The position numbers were made by a program, and so were the translations under genes. A model generated the notes under the pieces. It ran no database searches and was not told where the DNA came from. It was given only the letters and a program-made list of their open reading frames with translations. A stretch of DNA of 6,724 nt from Actinomycetota bacterium (GTDB lineage Bacteria; Actinomycetota; Acidimicrobiia; IMCC26256; PALSA-610): assembly GCA_005779345.1 (NCBI GenBank), contig SXJQ01000335.1, forward strand, positions 1 through 6,724. Reading direction: 5' to 3'. This document shows positions 1-5,794 of the stretch, piece by piece; position 1 is the stretch's first letter; each line of letters starts with the position of its first letter.

Positions 1-698
1 ACGGCGACAGCGACTGGTCGCCGACCGCGGATTACTCACTCGAGGGCTTCGCTGCCGACGTTCGCTCCGTCGCCGCGGCGATCGCGGCTCGGCATCCGCG
101 CGGACTCCGACCCGCACTCGTCGGCGCGTCGCTCGGCGGCATCGCCTCGCTCGCGGCGATCGGCGAGAGCGACGCCGACCTCGCGGTGGCGCTCGTGCTC
201 GTCGACGTCGCTCCCCGCATCGAACCGTCGGGAGCGAATCGCATCGGTGCGTTCATGATGGAACACATGGAGGTCGGGTTCGCGTCGCTCGACGAGGTCG
301 CCGACGCGATCGCCGCGTACAACCCGCATCGCCCGCGCCCTTCGAACCTCGACGGACTCCGCAAGAACCTGCGCCATCGCGACGACGGACGGTGGTACTG
401 GCACTGGGACCCAGCCTTCATCACCGGCCGACGCAGCACGGTCGACGAGACGCGCTCGCTCACCGACCCCGACCGTCTCGTCCGCGCGGCGCGCGCGATC
501 GCGGCGCGCGAGCTGCCGACGCTGCTCGTGCGCGGACGCCAGAGCGACCTCCTGAGCGAGGAGGGAGCGCGCGAGTACCTGGAGCTCGTCCCCCACGCGC
601 AGTTCGTCGATGTCGCCGGCGCCGGGCACCGGGTCGCCGGCGACCGCAACGATCTGTCCAACGACGCGGTCGTCGCGTTTCTCGCTACATCGGCCTGA
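1..698 (+). CDS. alpha/beta-fold hydrolase, 5'-truncated by the window edge
   Basis: This is a probable cytoplasmic serine hydrolase that cleaves an ester, amide, epoxide or similar bond; the substrate is not readable. The frame runs from base 3 with about 231 codons visible, and the N-terminal part, including the usual HG oxyanion motif, lies outside the window. The visible part opens with GDSDWSP, the end of the common RGHGDSDW loop after strand 4. The nucleophile elbow GASLGG follows, with Ser at 129-131. A cap region with WYWHWDP comes next, then the acid Asp in RGRQSD (546-548) and the catalytic His in GAGHR (627-629), so the triad is complete. The in-frame ATG at 186 is internal, because the elbow lies upstream of it. 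The stop is one base before the next gene's ATG, which implies translational coupling. The fold is near certain; the specific activity is unknown. A role in opening the ester made by the monooxygenase two genes downstream is possible but only inferred. Confidence 0.92.
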   Translation, partial: GDSDWSPTADYSLEGFAADVRSVAAAIAARHPRGLRPALVGASLGGIASLAAIGESDADLAVALVLVDVAPRIEPSGANRIGAFMMEHMEVGFASLDEVADAIAAYNPHRPRPSNLDGLRKNLRHRDDGRWYWHWDPAFITGRRSTVDETRSLTDPDRLVRAARAIAARELPTLLVRGRQSDLLSEEGAREYLELVPHAQFVDVAGAGHRVAGDRNDLSNDAVVAFLATSA

Positions 699-699
699 G

Positions 700-1584
700 A
701 TGGTCGGGCCGGACGCAGGCGCGGCGAGCGAGACGAGCGCGCGTGAGCCGCCGTCGCTGACCGTCGTCTCCTACAACGTGCTCGCACCGATCTGGGCGGC
801 GCCGCGCTTCTATCCCGACGGCATGGACGTCGCTGTGCTCGATCCGATGCGTCGCCGAGCGGCGCGCCAGTCGTTGCTCCGGACCATCGCGTTCGACATC
901 GCCTGCCTCCAGGAGGTCACCGAGTCCGAGCTGGCGGCGTTGCTCGTGGATCTCGGACCGAGTCATGCCGCGTTCCTGGCCCGGAACGGGGCGGACTACT
1001 GGTCGGGTTGGCAGACCCCCGAGCTCGGCTGGGAGCCGAACGGGCCGGCCATCGTGGTTCGCAACGACCTCGCGATCGATCTGGTGTTCCGCGACGTCGA
1101 GGTCTCCACGGCCGGCAATCACGCCGCCGTGCTCCACCTGACGCACCGCGCATCGGGGCTCGACCTCCGGATCGTCTCGGTCCACCTCGACGCCGACGAG
1201 CAACGCACGCGCCTCGACGAGCTCCGTGCGCTGCTTCGTGGGCTTCCTGCCCTCGCGGGCACGGTCGATGTCGTCGCCGGCGATCTCAACGAGGGCACGG
1301 CCGGTACTGCGCTCGGCGACGCGCTCGCCGCGGCCGGGTTCGCCGACGCGCTCGACACGCTCGGTGTCTCGGCTCCGACCCACCCCGTGTTCCGGCCCGG
1401 CGACGACCTGGCCTCGCTCGCGGTGATCGATCACGTGTTGACGCGCGGCGGGCGCGCGCTCGACGGTCGCGTGGTCGACTCGGGTGTCTGGGCCGAGGCA
1501 TCGTCGGCGACGCGCATCGAGACTCACCTGCGCGTCGCGGGGTCCGACCACCTCCCGATCGTGGCGCGCATCGGCCTCACCTGA
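700..1584 (+). CDS. endonuclease/exonuclease/phosphatase (EEP) family protein
   Basis: This 294-residue protein has the metal-dependent phosphodiesterase fold shared by DNase I, exonuclease III, inositol phosphatases and CCR4-type deadenylases. The motifs occur in family order: YNVLAP (Asn26, metal site), CLQEV (Glu72, metal ligand), SVHLDADE (His162), AGDLNEG (Asp195 and Asn197), IDHVL (Asp244, His245) and GSDHLP (Asp283, catalytic His284). All key residues are present, so it should be active. YNVLAP followed by IWA resembles the CCR4/nocturnin branch, but this does not fix the substrate, which could be nucleic acid, a nucleotide, a phospholipid or another phosphodiester. No signal peptide or membrane segment is visible, so it is probably cytoplasmic. 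The ATG at 700 is chosen because it sits one base after the upstream stop and just before the first conserved strand; an ATG at 610 would overlap the hydrolase gene by 89 bases. No clear Shine-Dalgarno site is seen, so coupled translation is likely. Confidence 0.9.
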   Translation: MVGPDAGAASETSAREPPSLTVVSYNVLAPIWAAPRFYPDGMDVAVLDPMRRRAARQSLLRTIAFDIACLQEVTESELAALLVDLGPSHAAFLARNGADYWSGWQTPELGWEPNGPAIVVRNDLAIDLVFRDVEVSTAGNHAAVLHLTHRASGLDLRIVSVHLDADEQRTRLDELRALLRGLPALAGTVDVVAGDLNEGTAGTALGDALAAAGFADALDTLGVSAPTHPVFRPGDDLASLAVIDHVLTRGGRALDGRVVDSGVWAEASSATRIETHLRVAGSDHLPIVARIGLT

Positions 1585-1591
1585 GGCGTGC

Positions 1592-1597
1592 AAGACT
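1592..1597 (+). promoter_or_regulatory. weak candidate -10 element AAGACT upstream of the monooxygenase gene
   Basis: AAGACT keeps the two most conserved positions of TANNNT (A at 2, T at 6) and lies 8 bases before the ATG at 1606. It could allow separate near-leaderless transcription of the monooxygenase, but the first base is off-consensus, the spacing is slightly long and the gene also fits a read-through operon. Confidence 0.25.
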
Positions 1598-1605
1598 CGC
1601 CGGCG

Positions 1606-3528
1606 ATGCGACTGAACCCTGCCCCGCCGGCCTTCGACCTCTCCGACGACGTGATTCGCGCGGCCTGCGAACTCGCGACGCCGGCACCGTTGCTCGCGGC
1701 GGTGGCGCAGATCACCGGCGACGCGACCATGCTCCGCGACGACCTCCGACCCGACACCTCGAACATGCTCGATCCCGCCGGGGGTCTCACACCCGATCAA
1801 CTCGTCGCGATCCGTGCCGCGGCGAGCGACGCGCTGATCGCGTTCCGCGAGTCGGGCGGAACGCGCGCGCCCCTACCCGCGGGCGAGGCGCTCGTCGCGA
1901 TGATGGAGTATGTCGCGGGCGGGCCGATCGCGGGCGACTACGTACCACTGCTCACCGAGGAACTGGCGCTCGGCGGCGACCAACGGGCGCCGCGCTGGCA
2001 CACCTCCGAAATCGCCGCCGGCAACGACTTCACGGTGGCGATCATCGGCAGCGGCATGTCGGGAATCGCGGCCGCGCACCGCCTCGCGCAGGCCGGCGTC
2101 GACTTCGTCATCTTCGAGAAGAACACCGACGCGGGTGGGACGTGGTTCGAGAACACGTATCCAGGGTGCCGAGTCGACATCCCGAACCACTTCTACAGCT
2201 ACTCGTTCGCCCAGACCGGCGACTGGCCGCAGTTCTTCTCGTCGCAGTCGGTCCTGCTCGAGTATTTCGGTGCGTGCGCCGACCGGTTCGGGCTCCGCGA
2301 ACACACCCGATTCGGTGTCGAGGTCGTCGGCGCCGACTGGGACGAGTCCGTGCAGCGTTGGCGGGTCGCGTTGCGCGACGCCGAGGGGATCGAGTCCGAG
2401 TTCGTCGCGAACGCGGTGGTGTCGGCGGTCGGTCAGCTGAATCGGCCGAAGCTCCCGGCGATCGACGGCATCGACGACTTCGCGGGCGATTGGTTCCACT
2501 CCGCGCGATGGGACCACGAGATCGATTTCACCGGCAAGCGGGTCGCGGTCATCGGCACCGGTGCCAGTGCGGCGCAGTTCATCCCGCACGTGGCCGACGC
2601 CGCCGCGCACCTCACGGTGTTCCAGCGCACGCCGCCGTGGGTGCTGCCGGTGGAGCACTACCAGGCCGACATTCCCGCACCCTTGCGTGCCCTGCTCGAA
2701 CAGGTCCCCGAATACGCGCGTTGGGATCGCCTCTGGATCTTCTGGCGGACGCACGAGGGGCTGCTGCCGATGGCGGTCGTCGACCCCGAGTGGCAGCCGA
2801 ACGATCGTGCGGTCAGCGCCGCGAACGACATGTTGCGCCAACTCTTCACCGCGTTCTACGAGATGATGTTCACGGATCCCGAACTGCTGGCGAAGGTCCT
2901 GCCCGACTATCCGCCGATCGCCAAGCGCATCGTCTTCGACAACGGGATCTATGCGCAGACGCTCCAACGCGGCGACGTCGACCTCGTCACCGACGACATC
3001 GCCGCGATCACGCCGCTCGGGATCCGCACCGACGACGACCTCGAGCGCGAGTTCGATGTGATCGTGTACGGCACCGGTTTCGAGGCCTCGAAGTTCCTCA
3101 CGCCCATGCGCATCCGCGGGGTCGGCGGGGTCGATCTCCAGGAGCGCTGGGGTGGCGACGCTCGCGCGTACCTCGGGATCACCGTCCCGGACTTCCCGAA
3201 CCTCTTCCTCATGTACGGCCCGAACACGAACATCGTGATCAACGGCAGCATCATCTACTTCTCCGAATGCGAGGCCCACTACATCGTCGAGAGCGTGCGG
3301 ATGCTGCTCGAACAGCGGCGGACGTCGATGGATTGCCGAACCGCGGTCCACGACGCGTACGGCGCGTGGATCGATGCCGGGAACCGGCAGATGGCCTGGG
3401 GCGTCTCGACGGTCAACAGCTGGTACAAGAACGACCTCGGGAGGGTCGCACAGAACTGGCCGTACTCCCTCCTCGAGTACTGGCAACAGACCCGCGTCCC
3501 GAATCCCGACGACTACGTGCTCGCCTGA
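1606..3528 (+). CDS. Baeyer-Villiger-type FAD/NADPH monooxygenase, 4-hydroxyacetophenone monooxygenase-like
   Basis: This protein probably inserts one oxygen atom of O2 next to a ketone carbonyl, giving an ester or lactone, using FAD and NADPH in the cytoplasm. From the ATG at 1606 it has 640 residues. An N-terminal extension of about 145 residues precedes the FAD Rossmann motif GSGMSG (148-153). Next come GGTW (177-180) and YPGCRVD ending in Asp191, then the type I Baeyer-Villiger fingerprint FxGxxxHxxxWD (292-303) and the NADPH motif GTGASA (317-322). FQR (Arg341), AKR (Lys440-Arg441), GTGF (489) and MYGPNTN (536-542) follow. From memory, the enzyme of Pseudomonas fluorescens (HapE) is also 640 residues, has a similar N-terminal extension, and has functional Arg339, Lys439 and Arg440; the near-match in numbering supports both family and start. 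An in-frame GTG at 1588 would add six residues. The gene follows the EEP gene by 21 bases. The substrate, whether aromatic, cyclic or steroid-like, cannot be told. Confidence 0.93.
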   Translation: MRLNPAPPAFDLSDDVIRAACELATPAPLLAAVAQITGDATMLRDDLRPDTSNMLDPAGGLTPDQLVAIRAAASDALIAFRESGGTRAPLPAGEALVAMMEYVAGGPIAGDYVPLLTEELALGGDQRAPRWHTSEIAAGNDFTVAIIGSGMSGIAAAHRLAQAGVDFVIFEKNTDAGGTWFENTYPGCRVDIPNHFYSYSFAQTGDWPQFFSSQSVLLEYFGACADRFGLREHTRFGVEVVGADWDESVQRWRVALRDAEGIESEFVANAVVSAVGQLNRPKLPAIDGIDDFAGDWFHSARWDHEIDFTGKRVAVIGTGASAAQFIPHVADAAAHLTVFQRTPPWVLPVEHYQADIPAPLRALLEQVPEYARWDRLWIFWRTHEGLLPMAVVDPEWQPNDRAVSAANDMLRQLFTAFYEMMFTDPELLAKVLPDYPPIAKRIVFDNGIYAQTLQRGDVDLVTDDIAAITPLGIRTDDDLEREFDVIVYGTGFEASKFLTPMRIRGVGGVDLQERWGGDARAYLGITVPDFPNLFLMYGPNTNIVINGSIIYFSECEAHYIVESVRMLLEQRRTSMDCRTAVHDAYGAWIDAGNRQMAWGVSTVNSWYKNDLGRVAQNWPYSLLEYWQQTRVPNPDDYVLA

Positions 3529-3555
3529 CTCGCGCCACTCGCGCCACTCGCCCGC
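3529..3555 (+). repeat. short tandem repeat, CTCGCGCCA twice plus a degenerate third copy
   Basis: Directly after the monooxygenase stop, CTCGCGCCA occurs at 3529-3537 and 3538-3546, followed by the related CTCGCCCGC at 3547-3555. The array fills most of the gap up to the TACGGT promoter element. It may be a slippage product or a binding site; nothing in the sequence decides this. Confidence 0.5.
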
Positions 3556-3562
3556 GCGGCGC

Positions 3563-3568
3563 TACGGT
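3563..3568 (+). promoter_or_regulatory. -10 element TACGGT of a leaderless promoter for the lipocalin-like gene
   Basis: TACGGT fits the actinobacterial TANNNT -10 consensus and ends exactly 6 bases before the ATG at 3575. That spacing would place the transcription start at or next to the A of ATG, giving a leaderless mRNA. There is no TTGACA-like box about 17 bases upstream and no Shine-Dalgarno sequence in the 46-base gap. The call rests on the hexamer, its spacing and the identical arrangement at 5783. Confidence 0.6.
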
Positions 3569-3574
3569 GCCGAC

Positions 3575-4702
3575 ATGCTCTCCGCCTTCGACGACTACCC
3601 GATCCACCAGACCGCAACGCCGATCGCGCATCCCGACACCGGTGATCGCAACGCGTACGACCGATACTGGTTCAACGGATTTCAGGACGATGGCGAGTTC
3701 TACTTCGGCATCGGTGCGGCGCGATACCCGAACCTCGGAATTCTCGACTGCGGGTTCAGTATCGTGCGCGACGGTGAACAACACGCGTTCCACGGCTCGC
3801 GTCGTGCGCCGCTCGAGCCCACCGACGTGTCGGTCGGTCCGTTCCGCATCGATGTGATCGAACCGATGCGCCGAATCCGGGTGACGCTCGCCGAGAACGA
3901 GACGGGGATCTCGGCCGACCTCATGTTCACGGCCCGCACGGCATGCATCGAGGAGGGCCGCCAGACCCTCGCGCGTTCACCCCGACTCATCATGGACGTG
4001 ACGCGCTTCGCGCAGTTCGGACGGTGGGAGGGCGAGATTACCTACGACGGCCGTACGGTTGCCGTCGCGGCCGACCGCGTGTTCGGGGTCAAGGACCGGA
4101 GCTGGGGCGTGCGCCCCGTCGCCTTCCCTGATCCGGCGCTCGCTCCCGAGCCGCCGGCGACCACCCAGGTGTTCTTCCTCTGGGCGCCGTTGCACTGGCC
4201 GGATCGCTGTACGCACCTCGGGGTGTTCGAGAACGCGCACGGCCGCAAGTGGCACACCGACGGGGCCGTGCTCCCGGTGTACGACGACCCGGCCGACATC
4301 CCCGGCGCCGAGGATCCGCGCACCGAGATGCTCGCGGGCGTCGAACACCACCTCAGCTACCTGCCCGGCACCCGTCGGGCAGGCGCGGCCACGATCGAAC
4401 TCGTCCGCGAAGGCGGCGAGGTCGAGGCCGTCGATCTCGAGCCGTTGCTCTGCTTCCGGATGAAGGGCATCGGCTATCTGCACCCCGAGTGGGGGCACGG
4501 CATGTGGAAGGGCGAACTCGCGATCGGTGGCGAGATGTGGAAGGTCGCCGACCTCGACCCGATGGCGATCGAGAACCAGCACATCCAACAGGTCGTCCGG
4601 GCGACGTCGGGCGATCAGGTGGGTGTCGGTGTGCTCGAACAGATCGCGTTCGGGCCACACGCTCGCTACGGCTTCACCGAACTCCTCGACCCGGCCCGCT
4701 GA
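3575..4702 (+). CDS. CrtC/AttH lipocalin-like protein (DUF7065/DUF7064 type), function unknown
   Basis: This 375-residue protein has no signal peptide or membrane segment. An N-terminal YDRYWFNGFQ segment (Trp32 in it) is followed by alternating beta-type stretches, then VKDRSWGVRP (DRSWGVRP at 174-181). A second beta-rich half includes QVFFLWAPLHW, FENAHGRKWH and GYLHPEWGHGMWKGEL. The DRSWG motif between two beta-rich halves is what I remember from the tandem lipocalin group that includes carotenoid 1,2-hydratase CrtC, AttH and the DUF7065/DUF7064 proteins; no alignment was run. Members with known function handle hydrophobic molecules such as carotenoids or polyketides, by hydration or cyclisation, but most are uncharacterised. 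The ATG at 3575 is chosen because TACGGT lies 6 bases upstream and the conserved sequence starts soon after; earlier in-frame starts fall inside the monooxygenase gene. It lies 46 bases after that gene and may act on, or bind, a related lipophilic compound, which is an inference. Confidence 0.8.
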   Translation: MLSAFDDYPIHQTATPIAHPDTGDRNAYDRYWFNGFQDDGEFYFGIGAARYPNLGILDCGFSIVRDGEQHAFHGSRRAPLEPTDVSVGPFRIDVIEPMRRIRVTLAENETGISADLMFTARTACIEEGRQTLARSPRLIMDVTRFAQFGRWEGEITYDGRTVAVAADRVFGVKDRSWGVRPVAFPDPALAPEPPATTQVFFLWAPLHWPDRCTHLGVFENAHGRKWHTDGAVLPVYDDPADIPGAEDPRTEMLAGVEHHLSYLPGTRRAGAATIELVREGGEVEAVDLEPLLCFRMKGIGYLHPEWGHGMWKGELAIGGEMWKVADLDPMAIENQHIQQVVRATSGDQVGVGVLEQIAFGPHARYGFTELLDPAR

Positions 4703-4724
4703 AGTAGTCCGGCGCTGAGACACC

Positions 4725-4766
4725 CGGCACGGACGCGCCGCGCGGCGCCGCGCCGTCGTGCCGTTT
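4725..4766 (+). terminator. probable intrinsic terminator after the lipocalin-like gene
   Basis: The arms CGGCACG (4725-4731) and CGTGCCG (4757-4763) are perfect reverse complements and are followed by TTT (4764-4766). Between them is the 14-base perfect palindrome GCGCCGCGCGGCGC (4735-4748), so the whole region can fold as a long GC-rich hairpin with inner pairing. The T-run is short, as is common in high-GC actinobacteria. It sits 22 bases after the stop at 4702, a natural place to end the upstream unit and isolate the DUF1996 gene. Confidence 0.6.
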
Positions 4767-4814
4767 GCTCAAGTGGGGGCTCCCGGTCTGCCGATGATGG
4801 CGGTGGGGCAGTTC

Positions 4815-4819
4815 GAGGG
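4815..4819 (+). promoter_or_regulatory. ribosome-binding site GAGGG for the DUF1996 gene
   Basis: GAGGG lies 6 bases before the ATG at 4826, a normal Shine-Dalgarno spacing. It is the only clear one in the window and supports this ATG as start, which keeps the full basic region of the signal peptide. This gene therefore seems to have a leadered mRNA, unlike its neighbours at 3575 and 5795. Confidence 0.55.
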
Positions 4820-4825
4820 TTCAGC

Positions 4826-5722
4826 ATGCGTCCGCGTCAGCGACGTCGCAAGATCGCCATTCACCGCGTCGCGCTTCATCGTGTCGCTCTTCGCCGGGTC
4901 GTGGTCGTGACCCTCGCGCTCGGCGCCGGCATCGCGCCGCTCGCGACCGCGCCGGCGCGCGGGGCGACGCTCAGTGTGCGGCGCCCGTTCGGGTCGGTGT
5001 GTCAGTACTCGCACTCGGCGCCCGACGATCCGATCGTCGCCCCGGGCCAACCCGGCGTCTCCCACCTGCACGACTTCTTCGGCAACACGACGACCGACGC
5101 GTCGTCGACCGCCGAGTCGCTCGCGCTCGGCGCGACGACCTGTCGGTACCAGAGCGACCTGGCGGCGTACTGGGCCCCGGCGTTGTACGCCGACGGGCTG
5201 AAGGTCACGCCGTTGCGGGCCCACGCCTATTACGCCCGCCGCACGTTCGCCAAGGTGCAACCGCCACCGAGCGGGCTGCGCATCGTCGCGGGCGGCACGG
5301 CCCGCACCGTTCGCTTCACCTGCATCGTCGAACGCATGCCCAAGGCGAGTGCGTCGATGGCACGTGGCTGCCCGCAGGGCGCGTTCTCGATCGGGATCAA
5401 GTTCCCCGACTGTTGGAACGGCACCGACCTCGACTCGGCCGATCACCGATCGCACATGGCCTACTCGCAGGACGGGGTGTGTCCCGCGACCCACCCCGTG
5501 GCGATCGCGCGGCTCCAGTTGTTCGTCGCGTATCCCGCGCCCCGACCCGACGCCGCGCTGACACTCGCCTCGGGTGCGCTCGACTCCGCCCACGCCGACT
5601 TCTTCAACGCGTGGGACCCCGGCTTCATCCGCGCCACCGTCGACTTCTGTCTCAACGGCCGCCGTGAGCGCAACTGTGCCAAACGCGTCCCACGCGCTCT
5701 GCGCGACCTGGATCGGGCCTGA
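4826..5722 (+). CDS. secreted DUF1996 domain protein
   Basis: This 298-residue protein is probably exported; its biochemical function is unknown. The N-terminus has a long Arg/Lys/His-rich region (2-24), a hydrophobic stretch from VVVV at 25 to about 40, and small-residue cleavage options ATA (40-42) or APA (42-44). RRKIAI might mimic a twin-arginine signal, but Sec export is equally plausible. The mature part carries the DUF1996 signature in order: PIVAPGQPG, SHLHDFFGN (79-87), TAESLALG, AAYWAPALYADG, GLRIVAGG, FPDCWNG (193-199), HRSHMAY (207-213) and CPATHPV (219-225). The conserved His80, His82, Asp83, His207, His210 and His223 could form a metal or catalytic site. The eight cysteines downstream of the signal suit four disulfides. 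DUF1996 proteins occur in fungi and actinomycetes, some beside carbohydrate-binding modules, but none is visible here. A GAGGG ribosome-binding site lies 6 bases before the ATG. The gene stands alone after a probable terminator. Confidence 0.9.
   Translation: MRPRQRRRKIAIHRVALHRVALRRVVVVTLALGAGIAPLATAPARGATLSVRRPFGSVCQYSHSAPDDPIVAPGQPGVSHLHDFFGNTTTDASSTAESLALGATTCRYQSDLAAYWAPALYADGLKVTPLRAHAYYARRTFAKVQPPPSGLRIVAGGTARTVRFTCIVERMPKASASMARGCPQGAFSIGIKFPDCWNGTDLDSADHRSHMAYSQDGVCPATHPVAIARLQLFVAYPAPRPDAALTLASGALDSAHADFFNAWDPGFIRATVDFCLNGRRERNCAKRVPRALRDLDRA
4847..4906 (+). repeat. 15-base imperfect tandem repeat in the DUF1996 signal-peptide region
   Basis: Four in-frame 15-base units encode RKIAI, HRVAL, HRVAL and RRVVV. 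The middle two (4862-4876 and 4877-4891) differ at only three bases, all silent; the first and fourth are more diverged. They extend the basic part of the export signal by two-basic-plus-hydrophobic pentads. Confidence 0.6.
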
Positions 5723-5727
5723 GCCCG
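5714..5727 (+). other. small hairpin over the DUF1996 stop codon
   Basis: CGGGC (5714-5718) and GCCCG (5723-5727) are perfect reverse complements around a 4-base loop that includes part of the TGA stop (5720-5722). A second possible stem, GTGGG (5740-5744) with CCCAC (5756-5760), lies just downstream. Neither is followed by a T-run, so they are only weak candidates for a transcript end or 3' stabilising structure in a 72-base gap that must separate this gene from the VOC promoter. Confidence 0.3.
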
Positions 5728-5782
5728 GCCGACCTGCGTGTGGGCGGGCCCGACCCCCACTGCGGGAGCGCGCGGCGCGCGT

Positions 5783-5788
5783 TACCGT
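5783..5788 (+). promoter_or_regulatory. -10 element TACCGT of a leaderless promoter for the VOC gene
   Basis: TACCGT ends 6 bases before the GTG at 5795, the same spacing as TACGGT before the gene at 3575. It implies transcription starting at the start codon and helps select GTG 5795 as the true start. No -35-like sequence or ribosome-binding site is visible. Confidence 0.6.
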
Positions 5789-5794
5789 TCCGGC

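Noticed and set aside
186..698. Hydrolase beginning at ATG 186
   Set aside because: The frame is open upstream to the window edge and contains the GASLGG nucleophile elbow at 123-140, so this ATG is internal to a larger gene.
610..699. Earlier start (ATG 610) for the EEP protein
   Set aside because: It would overlap the last part of the hydrolase gene, and the extra residues are Pro/Ser/Thr-rich sequence with no family match. ATG 700 is tightly placed after the upstream stop.
1873..3486. 537-codon open frame on the - strand
   Set aside because: It is opposite the monooxygenase, which has every family motif. The antisense product shows only Asp/Arg/Val-rich sequence typical of a complement shadow.
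1008..3857. 949-codon open frame on the + strand
   Set aside because: It overlaps the EEP, monooxygenase and lipocalin-like genes in another frame. Its product is dominated by Arg, Ala, Pro and Gly with no recognisable domain, as expected of a high-GC shadow frame.
4765..4798. TTGCTC (4765-4770) and GATGAT (4793-4798) as a -35/-10 pair for the DUF1996 gene
   Set aside because: The spacing is 22 bases, too long for a sigma-70-type promoter, both boxes are off-consensus, and the TTGCTC overlaps the terminator T-run.
5714..5760. Intrinsic terminator between the DUF1996 and VOC genes
   Set aside because: Small GC hairpins exist here but no T-run follows either, so I list only a low-confidence structure and not a terminator.
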